From positions 62,001 to 126,000 of the forward strand of contig CBDEUB010000002.1 in assembly GCA_965243145.1 (NCBI GenBank): DNA of 64,000 nucleotides, written 5' to 3'. The position numbers and the translations under genes are program-made. The notes beneath the pieces are model-generated. The model made no database searches and had not been told where the DNA came from. It saw only the letters and a program-made list of their open reading frames with translations. This DNA comes from CBDBLK01 sp965243145 (GTDB lineage: Bacteria > Bdellovibrionota > Bacteriovoracia > Bacteriovoracales > Bacteriovoracaceae). Position 1 is the stretch's first letter. Each line of letters begins with the position of its first letter. Positions 1 through 9,496 of the stretch are shown piece after piece.

Positions 1-1870
1 AGTCGGCGGAACTGTAGAGGTGGCCAAAAAATTCCCGCTCCCGTTTGGGGATGGTGACTTCGATATTTTCCCCGCCGTTGGAGTCGATGGTTTGAATAAA
101 GTGTTTTTGGCCCGGGGATTCGATTCTCAAAGTTTGGACGCGGCCAGCGGGGATGCTCACGCGGCTCAAAATGTCGGTGGATTGGTGGATGCCATCGAGG
201 TACACCTTCATAGTGCGCTTATCAAAATTTCTGAGGATGAGATAGACATTTTCTTCCCCCCGGCCGTTCAGCGCCAAATTTTCCCTTTGGATTTCCTCTT
301 CTATGGAGTCTTGGGAATCGCCGGATTTTGAGATGGCCTTTTTAGGGGCGCAACTTTGCAGACCCACTTGGGCACCTCCCAGCATACACAATCCGCGGCG
401 CAGGGCCGACTGGTTGAAAAAGGCCACAACGCCGATGCAGGCGGCGGCCAAAAAGACCCATTCCCGGCGGGAATTGGCCTGCCCATCGTCGTCGTCGTCC
501 CTTTGATGCGGGGGAGGTTTGCGCGGCAGGGGAGGGGGGGCGATTTGGCCCAAGCGCTTGCGATCGGCCTGCATCGAGACAGGAGAAACCTCGATTTCAG
601 CTTTCATGGCACTTATCATCGACATTTGTTGTTGTTGTTCCCGACTGATGGCCTTTTTCACCGCTTGAGTCACATTGTTGGAGTTGGACGGGGATGAATT
701 GCCCTGGCCTCTTTTCCTGCTGACTGAGGTGCGGTCGATTTGTATTTTGGGTTCGTTGGCATCGCTTTCCTCTAGGCCAAAGTCGATGACCTGTTCCTTT
801 TTCCTGGTGCGGGTGGCCTCGTTTTCGATGATGCCCTCCTGCTCGCGCTTGAGGTCTTTGAGGTAGGGGGAAATATCAATTTTTCCGTATTCAAACAATT
901 TTTCCCGATCCCTTTTGATCTCTTCCTTAAAGAGTCCCTTGGCGAAATAGGCCAGATCGCTGGAATTGAAATCGGGATAGTTGGCGTATAAAAATTTGAT
1001 CAACAGCCGGTTGAGTTGATCCAGGTTTTTGTGGCGTTTGTTGCGGTCGGGATTGAGGGCGGTCAGCACGATTTCGTCCAACTCTTTGGGCACTTTGGGG
1101 TTGATCGTGGAAGGGGGGGGAATTTGGCAGTCTTGAATTTTCTTTAAGATGGCGAAGTCGCTGGGGCCTTTGAAGAGGCCGCGGGCGCACAGCATTTCCC
1201 ACAGGGTGATGCCCAGGGCGAATTGATCGTAGCGGTGGTCGAGTTCCAGCCCCTCGATGTATTCGGGGGCCAAATATCCGATTTTGCCCTTGATGGTTCC
1301 CGCTTGGGTTTTGTCTTCGCTCTTGTCACTCTTGGCGATGCCGAAGTCGATGACTTTCACCGCTCCGTCGTAGGTCAACATAATATTGTGGGGGGAGATG
1401 TCCCGGTGGATGATGTTGGCCGGTTTGCCGGACAGTTTGTCGGTGTAGGTGTGGGAGTAGTGCAGGCCCTGGCAGGCCTGGGAGATAATGTACACCGAGA
1501 CTTCCACCGGAAAGACAAATTTTTTCTTCTTTAGGCGGTTGAGGTATTCCTTGAGGTTTCTGCCGTCGCAATATTCCATCGCCACGAAGAGTTGGCCCTT
1601 GTGAAATCCGTAGTCGTAAGTTTGGATAATGTTGGGGTGGAGCAGGCCAAAGACCACTTTAATTTCGTCCATGAACATTCTTTTAAAAGCGTCGTCCTGG
1701 GAAAATTGGGGTTGCACCATTTTGATGGCGACAACTTTGTCCGCCTCTTGCCCCAGATAGCGGGCGCGGCAGATTTTGGCCATGCCGCCGTCAACCAGGT
1801 GATCCAGGATGAGGTAGCGGCCAAACCGTTCTCTCTTTTCTTCTTTGTCTTGTTTATCTTGCTCGGCCAT
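1..1870 (-). CDS. serine/threonine protein kinase with membrane anchor (C-terminus beyond window)
   Basis: The minus-strand frame from the ATG at 1870 stays open to the left edge, so the protein is partial here (about 623 residues visible). It is a Hanks-type kinase: VVAIK lysine at residue 50, HRDISPHN catalytic loop near 155, DFG near 175. The HRDxSPHN variant is common in Myxococcus- and Bdellovibrio-type kinases. After a basic, proline-rich linker, a single hydrophobic segment near residues 471-486 should anchor it in the inner membrane. A beta-rich PEGA-like domain follows (about 520-615), which would lie in the periplasm. Kinase identity is certain from the motifs; the PEGA-like call and topology are inference. 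The start leaves a 54-nt gap to the lipoprotein gene upstream. Confidence 0.93.
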   Translation of the reverse strand, partial: MAEQDKQDKEEKRERFGRYLILDHLVDGGMAKICRARYLGQEADKVVAIKMVQPQFSQDDAFKRMFMDEIKVVFGLLHPNIIQTYDYGFHKGQLFVAMEYCDGRNLKEYLNRLKKKKFVFPVEVSVYIISQACQGLHYSHTYTDKLSGKPANIIHRDISPHNIMLTYDGAVKVIDFGIAKSDKSEDKTQAGTIKGKIGYLAPEYIEGLELDHRYDQFALGITLWEMLCARGLFKGPSDFAILKKIQDCQIPPPSTINPKVPKELDEIVLTALNPDRNKRHKNLDQLNRLLIKFLYANYPDFNSSDLAYFAKGLFKEEIKRDREKLFEYGKIDISPYLKDLKREQEGIIENEATRTRKKEQVIDFGLEESDANEPKIQIDRTSVSRKRGQGNSSPSNSNNVTQAVKKAISREQQQQMSMISAMKAEIEVSPVSMQADRKRLGQIAPPPLPRKPPPHQRDDDDDGQANSRREWVFLAAACIGVVAFFNQSALRRGLCMLGGAQVGLQSCAPKKAISKSGDSQDSIEEEIQRENLALNGRGEENVYLILRNFDKRTMKVYLDGIHQSTDILSRVSIPAGRVQTLRIESPGQKHFIQTIDSNGGENIEVTIPKREREFFGHLYSSAD

Positions 1871-1924
1871 TTAAATTTTCCCCCATTCTCGTTCTTAGAG
1901 AATCGGTCTTTGCTGGCCAAAGCT

Positions 1925-2476
1925 TTAATTTACAGATGGCGCTTGAATCTTGATTTTTATGCTACGAAACCCGGGAAAATGAATCGTCGGTTCTCCTTCC
2001 TCGTGTGGCCTCCCGTCCGCTTTGAAACAGAGGGCATAGGCGCGGTACAGTTGCAAACCCGAATAGGTATAGCTGGGGTGGGCCTTTAAGTGTCTGGAAA
2101 AATGGGTGAGGTTGGCCTTGGTGTAACCCCACCTCTCCATTTGTTGCAGGAAAAGGCCCTGGTAAATGGGCCTGCGGGCGTAATTGAGAACAATGATCGA
2201 CTTTTGACAGTTCTCCAGGGCCTCCTTTTCGGCGGGGGAAAACCAGTTTTGGAAGGGGGATTGGGAATCGATGGGGGCCAACAGCAGGCCATAGGCCAGG
2301 GTTAAATCCTCAAACCAGGAATAGCGCTTGAAGGCCAGGGCCTCGCTCCACTCTTGGGAGCGGTAGAGGCCTCCGCTAAAGTCCAAACGCCCGGTTGCTA
2401 CCTGGTTGCGGTTGAGGCCAGAACAACTGGCCAGCAGAAGTGCACACAGCAGGCCTTTTAAAGTGGAGTCGGGCAT
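1925..2476 (-). CDS. small lipoprotein of unknown function
   Basis: A 183-residue protein with a lipoprotein signal peptide: hydrophobic stretch LLCALLLAS followed by Cys18 (LLASC lipobox), so it is probably lipidated and anchored to a membrane. The mature part has no motif I recognise; it is mixed alpha-helical with aromatic patches (WFSPAEKEALENC). It lies 54 nt upstream of the kinase gene on the same strand and 30 nt downstream of the GYF_2-PilZ gene, so the three could be co-transcribed. Function unknown. Confidence 0.75.
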   Translation of the reverse strand: MPDSTLKGLLCALLLASCSGLNRNQVATGRLDFSGGLYRSQEWSEALAFKRYSWFEDLTLAYGLLLAPIDSQSPFQNWFSPAEKEALENCQKSIIVLNYARRPIYQGLFLQQMERWGYTKANLTHFSRHLKAHPSYTYSGLQLYRAYALCFKADGRPHEEGEPTIHFPGFRSIKIKIQAPSVN

Positions 2477-2506
2477 GGGGTTCTCCTGGCCTTTCCCACC
2501 GCCTTT

Positions 2507-3352
2507 TTAGGCGGCCTTTTGCAGGTAACTTTGAATCGCCTGGTTGGCCTCGGCGGTCAAATTTTCAAAGCACATGGCAAAACCGCATCCCCCTTGCAGT
2601 ATCCTCACAATTTTTCCGGAGGCCACAAAGGCGTGTTGGGGGTCGTTTTCCGGGTGGACATTGATCTCGATGTGTTCGCCCTCTCCCAGGGGGAAGTTGG
2701 CCACCAAGACTTGCAGTCCCCCTGGCCCAATATTGCGGCATATACCCTCAAAAACTTCGTCTCGGCCGACTAAAAGGAGGCGCGCCACAAAGGGTTTGCG
2801 CGGACTGGTGCGGCGTTCGTGTTCCTGAATGGCCGCCACTTGGCCCGAGCGTTCTCCGAGCAGGGAAGTATCTCCCAGAAAAACCCAGTTGTCGAGTCCT
2901 TGGGCGTAGACATAGGTTTTGTGATTGATCCGTTCTTCCCTGTAGGCGCGCGCAATTTGTCCCTTGGTAAAGGGGCCATATTCAATTTCCTGGCCGCCCC
3001 TGTCCTGGCCGATTTTAATATAGATGGCCTGGTCGTTTTCACCGATCTGATTCCAATTAAAAGGAGCGGGGCCGCCCATGGTGGGGATATTGCTAATGCT
3101 GCTCTCTCGATTAGTGTTGGAACTGGTGCTGGCGGCGGGCAGGGGGGGAGCTTGCGGAGGGGGGGGAGTGGGAGCGGGAGAAATTTTTGGCCACTCGGCG
3201 GTGTCTTTGAGTGCTTGCCAATCTTCAAATCCCTCGCGCCAAACGAAACTTTCGGGGCCGAGTGTTCCCTCTTGAACCAGGCCCGCGAGCTGGGGCATCC
3301 CGATTGGCCCCACCCGTTCTTGTCCATCCACATAATACCATTCAACCGACAT
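2507..3352 (-). CDS. GYF_2 and PilZ domain protein
   Basis: A 281-residue protein with three modules. Residues 1-50 are a GYF_2 domain (WYYVDGQERVGPIGMPQL, then WREGFEDW). A proline-rich linker precedes a second GYF_2-like segment (IEYGPFTKGQIARAYREERI, about 120-165). The C-terminal 100 residues are a PilZ domain with RTSPR matching RxxxR and NIGPGG at the D/NxSxxG position, where Ser is replaced by Gly. PilZ domains usually bind cyclic-di-GMP; the altered second motif may weaken binding. GYF_2 domains act in protein-protein contact. The start is supported by GGAG nine bases upstream of the ATG. A role in second-messenger signalling is likely; the partner is unknown. Confidence 0.85.
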   Translation of the reverse strand: MSVEWYYVDGQERVGPIGMPQLAGLVQEGTLGPESFVWREGFEDWQALKDTAEWPKISPAPTPPPPQAPPLPAASTSSNTNRESSISNIPTMGGPAPFNWNQIGENDQAIYIKIGQDRGGQEIEYGPFTKGQIARAYREERINHKTYVYAQGLDNWVFLGDTSLLGERSGQVAAIQEHERRTSPRKPFVARLLLVGRDEVFEGICRNIGPGGLQVLVANFPLGEGEHIEINVHPENDPQHAFVASGKIVRILQGGCGFAMCFENLTAEANQAIQSYLQKAA

Positions 3353-3545
3353 TTTTTCTTCTCCATTTTAAAAGGTGTCGTGTTCGCTTTCCCTTCCATT
3401 TTAACGGGCCAATGCCCACGCAGTTAAGGGGTACAATATTGCCATGAAAAGGGCCTCTTCAAGGCCCTGCTCTAAAGTTAAAAAAGCAAAATGACGATAG
3501 GATTTGCGGAAGATGGCCCAAAAAGCTCAACTTGAGGAGGCCCAT
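3353..3545. other. divergent intergenic region with a short hairpin
   Basis: This gap separates the GYF_2-PilZ gene (minus) from the vWA lipoprotein gene (plus) and must hold both promoters. A perfect 7-bp stem (AGGGCCT / AGGCCCT, loop of five) lies at 3450-3468. It has no clear U-tract on either side, so it is a weak terminator candidate. GAGGAGG at 3534-3540 is a strong ribosome-binding site that decides the downstream TTG start. Confidence 0.4.
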
Positions 3546-5756
3546 TTGAAGCTTTTAAATTTTATTTGTTTAGTTATGGCCTTGTTGGGAGCGAGTGCCT
3601 GTTCCGACGACGACGACGGGGATTTTAATACTCCCCGGCGTGAAACCGATGGCCCCACCGGACTCACACCTCAAAACCTCACCCCTCCCACTAATCCCTA
3701 CGGAGGGAGCAGTCCGGTCTTGGTAGTTGGGGGAACGGCCCTGCAAATTGCCAATCCTCCTTCCGGTGGACGGGGGAGTTTGGAGTACAAGTCGACAACC
3801 CCCAGTATTTGTACCGCCGGCAAAACCAGTGGAGCGGTCAGCGCTTCGAGGGCCGGCCGTTGTATCGTGCAAGCGCGCTTTGCCGGGAACAGCAATTACC
3901 GGGCCTCCAATTGGGTGACCTTGCTCAGTATCGATGTAGGCAAAGGAACCCAGACTCCAACGGTGTACACCGATCCCTACGGAACCAGTCCCACCCTGGC
4001 CGCCGGAGGGAGCAACCTGGCGATTCAAAGGCCACCCTTTGGCCAGGGAACCGTCACCTACCGGGCCACCACCAACAATTGCCGGGTGAGTTCCACCACT
4101 GGTGCCATCACTCCCGTCTCCCAAGGCCTGTGTACCATCCAGGCGCGCTTTGCCGGCAATGCCAGTTATCTCGCTTCCGATTGGGTGGATATTTTTAGCA
4201 TTAATGTAGGCCCGCGCAGCGTGGTCACCAACGGTTTTAACTTTACCGGAACCTCCCATTATTTGGCCGCCACCATGAGTTCCCGTTGGGTGCAGGATGC
4301 CTGCCCGGCCAGTTATTACACCCGGCCCAAGGTGGATTTCATTATTTTGTGGGACAATTTGGATAAGGCCAACTATGCCGACAGCACCACGGCGGTCAAC
4401 GCTCTGCTATCTTTCGTCCACAAAGTGTCGGATCAATTCGATTTGCGTCTGGCGGTGGCCCCCTTGTTTTTAAAATCTGGTGAAGATGTCCAGTGGAAGA
4501 TGAAAGTGGTGGCCAATACGCCGGTGGGGGGAACTTTTCCCGCCGCCGATGTCATTGCGGTGGAGAAACTTCCCGCGGCCCTAAAAGATATGGATTCCGG
4601 GATTCAAGCAAATCAGCGTTCGGCCAATGAAAGGGGAATTGACCGCGCCTCCAAACTGGTGGCCTACGCCAAAACCAATGGTGTTTTGCGGCCAGAATCC
4701 TACCTCAATGTGGTGGTGGTTTCCAAGGGCGATGACGGAGATATCGCCGCCAATATTAAAGCGGGAGTTCACTCGCTCTTGTGTTATCGCGGGCATTACG
4801 GTGAGGCGATCGTCGATCCCAGCAATAACAACGAGCTAGTCAAGGCCAATGAGACTTGTGTTCCGGCCCTGACGGAAACTGCCTCGGCCTATCCGCAAAT
4901 GCTGCGCTTTCACTCGGTGGCCTACTCGTCTTCGTGCAATATCACCGTCAGCAATTATAAGTTGGCCAGTCGCTGGATTTACAACCAACGCTATGTGGAT
5001 TCCCACGGCGACGATTCAGACGGGGTTCCTGGCCGCTTTTCCCCCACCGATCAAGGCGGCCGGCCCGCGGCCCAAGTGGATCACCACAATGCCTGTGCCA
5101 ACAATGTGAGTTTGCTCAAGGCCTTTGACAATATTTATTATGCGGCCTACAGCAATATCGCCCGCCACGCCTATGCCTATTGGCCAGTAGTCTCCAGTTT
5201 TGTGGCAAGTTTTACCGCCCAGGACATCACTCGTGCCTACATAGAGGATGGGGGTACTCAAAGGGTGATTTCCCCCAGCAGTGAAAACGGTTACTCCTTT
5301 TATACAGGGACTTTCACGGATGCGTACCTGCGCGCTACTCCTCCCAATTACAACCAAAAATTTAGCGGGGAGGTGATCCAGTTTCACGGCAGCGCCAAAG
5401 TCTATTACCCCCAGTGTGTTAAATTGGAGTTGGCGACGGGCAAGGAGGAGTGTTTTAATGCCGTCGCCCTTCCCAGTATCCCCAAAGACAACACCCTCAA
5501 ACTGTACATTAACGGGACTCAATTGATGAAGACGGAAGGCCAGCAGACCAATTGGGAATTGTTGGAAGATAACAGCAACCAGATTGAGTTTAAGGCCTCC
5601 CACAATATCTTGGCCAATTGCGGTGATGGCACTACCAGCAGCAATGAAATCAACCGCACCGGGTATATTCTCAGCATTACCAATGGGGACAAAATCTACA
5701 AGAGCACCGATGTGGTCAAGGTGGAATATGATGTCGCCTATCCGTCGTCCGATTGA
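3546..5756 (+). CDS. vWA-like lipoprotein with two Ig-like repeats
   Basis: I start this at TTG 3546 rather than the longer in-frame TTG 3504. GAGGAGG sits five bases upstream, and translation from 3546 gives a textbook lipoprotein signal ending LLGASAC. After an acidic DDDDGD linker come two tandem repeats of about 85 residues, each starting near PYG and ending in RFAGN-SYxASxWV, resembling bacterial Ig-like repeats. From about residue 255 there is a vWA-like fold, but its metal site reads WDNLDK, not DxSxS, so it probably cannot bind metal in the usual way. The C-terminal part (HGSAKVYYPQC and following) matches the next gene. Likely an outer-membrane or surface lipoprotein; its ligand is unknown. 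Confidence 0.8.
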   Translation: MKLLNFICLVMALLGASACSDDDDGDFNTPRRETDGPTGLTPQNLTPPTNPYGGSSPVLVVGGTALQIANPPSGGRGSLEYKSTTPSICTAGKTSGAVSASRAGRCIVQARFAGNSNYRASNWVTLLSIDVGKGTQTPTVYTDPYGTSPTLAAGGSNLAIQRPPFGQGTVTYRATTNNCRVSSTTGAITPVSQGLCTIQARFAGNASYLASDWVDIFSINVGPRSVVTNGFNFTGTSHYLAATMSSRWVQDACPASYYTRPKVDFIILWDNLDKANYADSTTAVNALLSFVHKVSDQFDLRLAVAPLFLKSGEDVQWKMKVVANTPVGGTFPAADVIAVEKLPAALKDMDSGIQANQRSANERGIDRASKLVAYAKTNGVLRPESYLNVVVVSKGDDGDIAANIKAGVHSLLCYRGHYGEAIVDPSNNNELVKANETCVPALTETASAYPQMLRFHSVAYSSSCNITVSNYKLASRWIYNQRYVDSHGDDSDGVPGRFSPTDQGGRPAAQVDHHNACANNVSLLKAFDNIYYAAYSNIARHAYAYWPVVSSFVASFTAQDITRAYIEDGGTQRVISPSSENGYSFYTGTFTDAYLRATPPNYNQKFSGEVIQFHGSAKVYYPQCVKLELATGKEECFNAVALPSIPKDNTLKLYINGTQLMKTEGQQTNWELLEDNSNQIEFKASHNILANCGDGTTSSNEINRTGYILSITNGDKIYKSTDVVKVEYDVAYPSSD

Positions 5757-5769
5757 AAGGGAGGGCCTT

Positions 5770-7170
5770 TTGCGCGCTTTCATTTTATTCTTAGTTATGG
5801 CCCTTGTGAGTGCTTGTGGACGGGAGCGCATCGGCACCCTTCAACAGGAATACTCCATCCGCGGCAGGCAGGATTTGCAATGGGCCAATAGGGCCTGTTC
5901 CTCTTCGCGCTATGTGAAACCAAAGGCCGATTTTCTCTTTTTGTGGGACAACTCTTCGTCCACCAATCATTTGGACGAGGCCACCAAAATCGCCTTGAAC
6001 AAAACCGTCAAGTTGATTTCTTCGGAGTACGACTTCCGCATTTTACTGGCCCCTTTGGTGACTTCCAATGTTGGAGACACCTCTGTGATCAAGTTGGTGG
6101 CGGACAACCCCAAGTCCCTCTCCAGTCGCCATCTGTTGATCCCCTGGGATCGGGCGGTGGAGGTCTTGCGCACTTTTCCCCAATTCCGCGGGTCGAAAGA
6201 GGCCGGCCTCAGGCGCGCTAGTGAATTGATCAAATATGGCCGCAACCGTGGCATTTTCCGCCGCGGCAGCAAAATGCATGTTGTCTTAATGTCCAACCAG
6301 GACGACAATTCTTGGCACCGGATGGGTTATTTTCAGCAGAGCAACAGGGAGCGCAACGATTATGTCACCGGGAGAGTGGGCGACTTGAACAGGCTCAAGC
6401 GCGATCACAGTTTTCAAACTCTGCGCTTACACTCCATTGTCAACGCCTGCGGCGAGGCCTCCAATTTTGTCTATCGGGAGGCCAGTCGCAGGCTCCACAA
6501 TGCTTCCGGAAATTACGAGGGAGGGGCGCACCCCGACAGCTACAATATTTGCGGCAACAGTTTTCTCAACATTTTTGATCAAATCAATGCCTCGGTTAAA
6601 AAAGTTTTAGTGGCCCACCAATACAACTATTGGCCAGTGGCCTCCAGCAGTGCTCCCGCCATCAACCCTGACGAAATCGAAGTTTTCAAGGATGGCGCGC
6701 GGGTTTCCCGCAGTTCCCGCAACGGTTTTACCTTTGAAAACCGGGTGCAGCGGGTGAACACCCGCTATGCTCCCGATGCGGGGGAGTCCTTTGAAGGTTA
6801 TGTCGTCCAATTGCACGGCAGCGCCCGAGTGCGATACCCCCAGTGTCTGGTGGTCAGAACCAAGTCGGCCAAAGATTGCTACCGCGCCATCGCTCTGCCC
6901 ACCCGTCCCGAGGAGGCCACCATTCAGGTGCGCATTGGCGGGCGAGTGATCAACCGCGTTTCTCCCTCCCATTCCCGCGGTTGGAGACTGCTCAAGGAAA
7001 GTGGCCGGGAAAAATATTATCAATCCTACGATGTGCGGGTGTCTTGCCCCGGTTCCAATCGCCATATTTCCGCCGATGTCCGCTCGGGGTACATTTTAAG
7101 ATTGGAAGGATTGTACTACACCAACAGCGATAGTGTTAATGTGATTTTTGATCCCCTGTCAGAGATATAG
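5770..7170 (+). CDS. vWA-domain lipoprotein, paralogue of the preceding gene
   Basis: The start is placed at TTG 5770 with GGGAGGG just upstream, giving a signal peptide ending MALVSAC (lipobox Cys). It begins 13 bp after the previous gene stops, so the two are likely one operon. It lacks the Ig-like repeats and goes straight to the vWA-like domain, with WDNSSS at the metal site fitting DxSxS. Shared landmarks with the neighbour include KADFLFLWDN, YNYWPVASS and HGSARVRYPQC, so the pair arose by duplication. Open frame extends upstream of 5770 inside the previous gene but has no signal or RBS. Probable surface lipoprotein with adhesive or binding role (inference). Confidence 0.8.
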   Translation: MRAFILFLVMALVSACGRERIGTLQQEYSIRGRQDLQWANRACSSSRYVKPKADFLFLWDNSSSTNHLDEATKIALNKTVKLISSEYDFRILLAPLVTSNVGDTSVIKLVADNPKSLSSRHLLIPWDRAVEVLRTFPQFRGSKEAGLRRASELIKYGRNRGIFRRGSKMHVVLMSNQDDNSWHRMGYFQQSNRERNDYVTGRVGDLNRLKRDHSFQTLRLHSIVNACGEASNFVYREASRRLHNASGNYEGGAHPDSYNICGNSFLNIFDQINASVKKVLVAHQYNYWPVASSSAPAINPDEIEVFKDGARVSRSSRNGFTFENRVQRVNTRYAPDAGESFEGYVVQLHGSARVRYPQCLVVRTKSAKDCYRAIALPTRPEEATIQVRIGGRVINRVSPSHSRGWRLLKESGREKYYQSYDVRVSCPGSNRHISADVRSGYILRLEGLYYTNSDSVNVIFDPLSEI

Positions 7171-7177
7171 GCCGTCG

Positions 7178-8257
7178 CTACCGCCCCCTCAATTTGGCCT
7201 GGTTGACTTTTTGAATGGCGTTGATAATGCGGATAAAGGGGAACAGTTGAAGCAGTTTGTTTTGGTTGATGGTGGTGTACAAATTCCCCTCTGAGATGAA
7301 AACTTCCTCGGCAAATCCCGACTTGATGGCATCTTCCAGGTGATCGGCATCCGTGGCCATATTTTTGGCCTTGAGGGCATCTAGCAGAGGGGTCAGGTTG
7401 TAGCGGCATTGTTCTCCCTGGCCATCTTTTGTTCCCCGTTCTTTCAAATCCCGGTAGATGGGTTCGAGGAGTTGCTGGCACTGGGGAGAGATGGTAATTT
7501 TTTGCTTGTCCTGGGCCATGCGTTGTTGGTTAAAGAAGACCATCAGTTCGCGCAACCTCTCGGTGTCAAAAACTTCGATGGCCTTGGATGTGCCCTTTGG
7601 ATCGGCCGCCACCGACAGGATTCCCTCGGTTTCCAGTACGCGGATCAACTCTTCGTACTTGACCTCTTGAATATTGTAGACATCGAACATAAAAAAGCGG
7701 ATGCGGTTGACATGCACGGCGTGGCCAGCGCCCTTGGGTTCTCCGTAACTTTTCATCACCAGGTACAGGGTGGAAAAAATGCGCATGATGTCCTGGCCGT
7801 GAAAAAAGGTGTACTCCCCGGTTCCGTCGCGCTTTTTAAAGCCCCCCACCGAATTGGATTCCAGCAGTTTGACCTTCTCGTTGGCGATTTTGAGGCGCGA
7901 GACTAGAGAGTGAATAATGCTCCTGAGCCAGGGAGTCAGTTCCGAGAGGGTTTTGCCGAAGGCCTGAAAGGAAATTTCGATGGCCTCGGTGTTGACGATG
8001 GCCGCGGCCGAACAACTGCGCCGCTTTTGGCCGTCGCCAAAATAGGCCATTTCGCCGATCATTTCTCCGCTGCGCAAGACGGCCAGTTCGATGTAGCCGC
8101 GTCCCTTGGGGCGGAACAGGCGGACTTGTCCCGACTGGATGATAAAGAGGGAGTCGGCGGGGTCGTTTTCGTCGAACAGGTTTTCTCCGGGGGCGTAGTT
8201 TCTCACTCCCGCCTTCCCTGAGGCCATTTTTTTGTTTCCCGGTTTATTTTCCGGCAT
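7178..8257 (-). CDS. cyclic nucleotide-binding domain protein (CRP/PKA-R type sensor)
   Basis: About 359 residues from ATG 8257 (MPENKPGNKK), preferred over ATG 8323 because the latter overlaps the thiolase stop codon. The N-terminal 130 residues form a cNMP-binding beta-barrel: SLFIIQSGQVRLF, then GEMIGEMAYFGDGQKRRSCS at the phosphate-binding cassette. A helix and a C-terminal region of about 200 residues follow; the latter has winged-helix character (YEELIRVLETEGIL) but is not a standard CRP HTH I can name. It ends 7 bp from the convergent vWA gene. Likely a nucleotide-responsive regulator or effector protein; DNA binding is unproven. Confidence 0.75.
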   Translation of the reverse strand: MPENKPGNKKMASGKAGVRNYAPGENLFDENDPADSLFIIQSGQVRLFRPKGRGYIELAVLRSGEMIGEMAYFGDGQKRRSCSAAAIVNTEAIEISFQAFGKTLSELTPWLRSIIHSLVSRLKIANEKVKLLESNSVGGFKKRDGTGEYTFFHGQDIMRIFSTLYLVMKSYGEPKGAGHAVHVNRIRFFMFDVYNIQEVKYEELIRVLETEGILSVAADPKGTSKAIEVFDTERLRELMVFFNQQRMAQDKQKITISPQCQQLLEPIYRDLKERGTKDGQGEQCRYNLTPLLDALKAKNMATDADHLEDAIKSGFAEEVFISEGNLYTTINQNKLLQLFPFIRIINAIQKVNQAKLRGR

Positions 8258-8268
8258 AGGCCTTTTCC

Positions 8269-9438
8269 TTATGTTGAGAGTTGCTCTAAAACAACCGCCA
8301 GGGCCTCGCCGCCGCCGATGCACAGGGAGGCCATGCCGTAGCGGGCCTTTTGGTTGTGCATGGCCGTCATCAGGGTGACGACGATGCGACTTCCCGAGCT
8401 GCCGATGGGGTGGCCCAGGGCAATGCCCCCGCCGTAAATGTTCACTTTGGCGGGATCGAGTTCCAGGGACTGAATCGCCGCCATGGGGACGGCGGCAAAG
8501 GCCTCGTTGATTTCAAACAAGTCGATGTCTCCGAAGGCCAGGCCCGCCCGCCCTGCACACTTTTTCATGGCCTCGATGGGGGCGGTGCTAAACCAGGTGG
8601 GATCGGTGGCGCTGCTGGCGTAGGATAGCAATTGAAAGGGGGCCTGCTTCCGGTATTCTTCCCCTCCTACAACCAGGGCCGAAGCGCCGTCGTTGATGCT
8701 GGAGGCGTTGGCGGCGGTGATGGTGCCCCCCTCTTTGACAAAGGCGGCGGGCAGTTTGGGGATTTTGTCGAATTGGGCCTTGCCTGGCCCTTCGTCCCGT
8801 TCCACCAACACTTCACCCTTGCGTCCGGGCACGGAAACGGGAGCGATCTCGCGGGCAAAAATGCCCTCTTCCGTGGCCCTTTGGGCGCGCTTAAAGGATT
8901 CGATGGCAAAGGCGTCCTGCTGCTCGCGGGTCAATGTGTAGCGGCGTACGCACTCTTCAGCGCAATCCCCCATGGCCCGGCCAGAGCGGGCGTCTTGCAG
9001 GCCATCGAATTGCATGGAATCCCTCACCTCGGCGCTGCCAAATTTGAGTCCCCGGCGGTATTGGGAGAGCAAGTGGGGGGCCTGGGACATATTTTCCATG
9101 CCCCCCGCCACTACCAGTTGATTGTCTTTGGCCTTGATGCTACGGACTCCCGCGATCAGCGCTTGCATTCCTGAGCCGCAAACTTTATTGATGGTGGAAC
9201 AGGGCACTGTCTGCGGAAGTCCCGCTTGCAGCGCCGCCTGCCTGGCGGGGGCCTGGCCAGAACCCGCTTGCAGCACTTGGCCCATGAAAACTTCGTCCAC
9301 CTTCTGGGCGAGTCCTCCCGCCCTCTCCAGTGCGGCCCGAATGGCCACCGCTCCCAATTGGGGGGCACTCACTGGGGCCAGTCCCTGCAAAAAACTGCCG
9401 CATGGGGTGCGCGCTCCGGATAAGATATAGGCCACCAT
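8269..9438 (-). CDS. acetyl-CoA C-acetyltransferase (thiolase)
   Basis: A 389-residue thiolase, normal length for the family. It condenses two acetyl-CoA to acetoacetyl-CoA, or cleaves 3-ketoacyl-CoA, in the cytosol. The nucleophile is Cys87 in NKVCGSGMQ; the other catalytic motifs are NEAFAA, GGGIALGHPIGSSGSR (His) and the C-terminal CIGGGE (Cys). AAGGAG lies about ten bases upstream of the ATG. It is 11 bp upstream of the cNMP-binding gene on the same strand. A PHA-granule-region-like protein near 49.3 kb makes a biosynthetic role possible, but no phaB or phaC is seen here, so I do not choose between phaA and atoB. Confidence 0.93.
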   Translation of the reverse strand: MVAYILSGARTPCGSFLQGLAPVSAPQLGAVAIRAALERAGGLAQKVDEVFMGQVLQAGSGQAPARQAALQAGLPQTVPCSTINKVCGSGMQALIAGVRSIKAKDNQLVVAGGMENMSQAPHLLSQYRRGLKFGSAEVRDSMQFDGLQDARSGRAMGDCAEECVRRYTLTREQQDAFAIESFKRAQRATEEGIFAREIAPVSVPGRKGEVLVERDEGPGKAQFDKIPKLPAAFVKEGGTITAANASSINDGASALVVGGEEYRKQAPFQLLSYASSATDPTWFSTAPIEAMKKCAGRAGLAFGDIDLFEINEAFAAVPMAAIQSLELDPAKVNIYGGGIALGHPIGSSGSRIVVTLMTAMHNQKARYGMASLCIGGGEALAVVLEQLST

Positions 9439-9496
9439 AAAAATAATTCTCCTTTATAAAAGAGGCCTTGTAAAATGTACTCGTATTGTGGCCATT

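Noticed and set aside
1223..2089. Plus-strand frames over the kinase gene
   Set aside because: The minus frame carries all kinase motifs and continues to the window edge, so plus frames are shadows.
3450..3468. Rho-independent terminator
   Set aside because: Stem of 7 bp without a convincing U-tract in a divergent promoter region.
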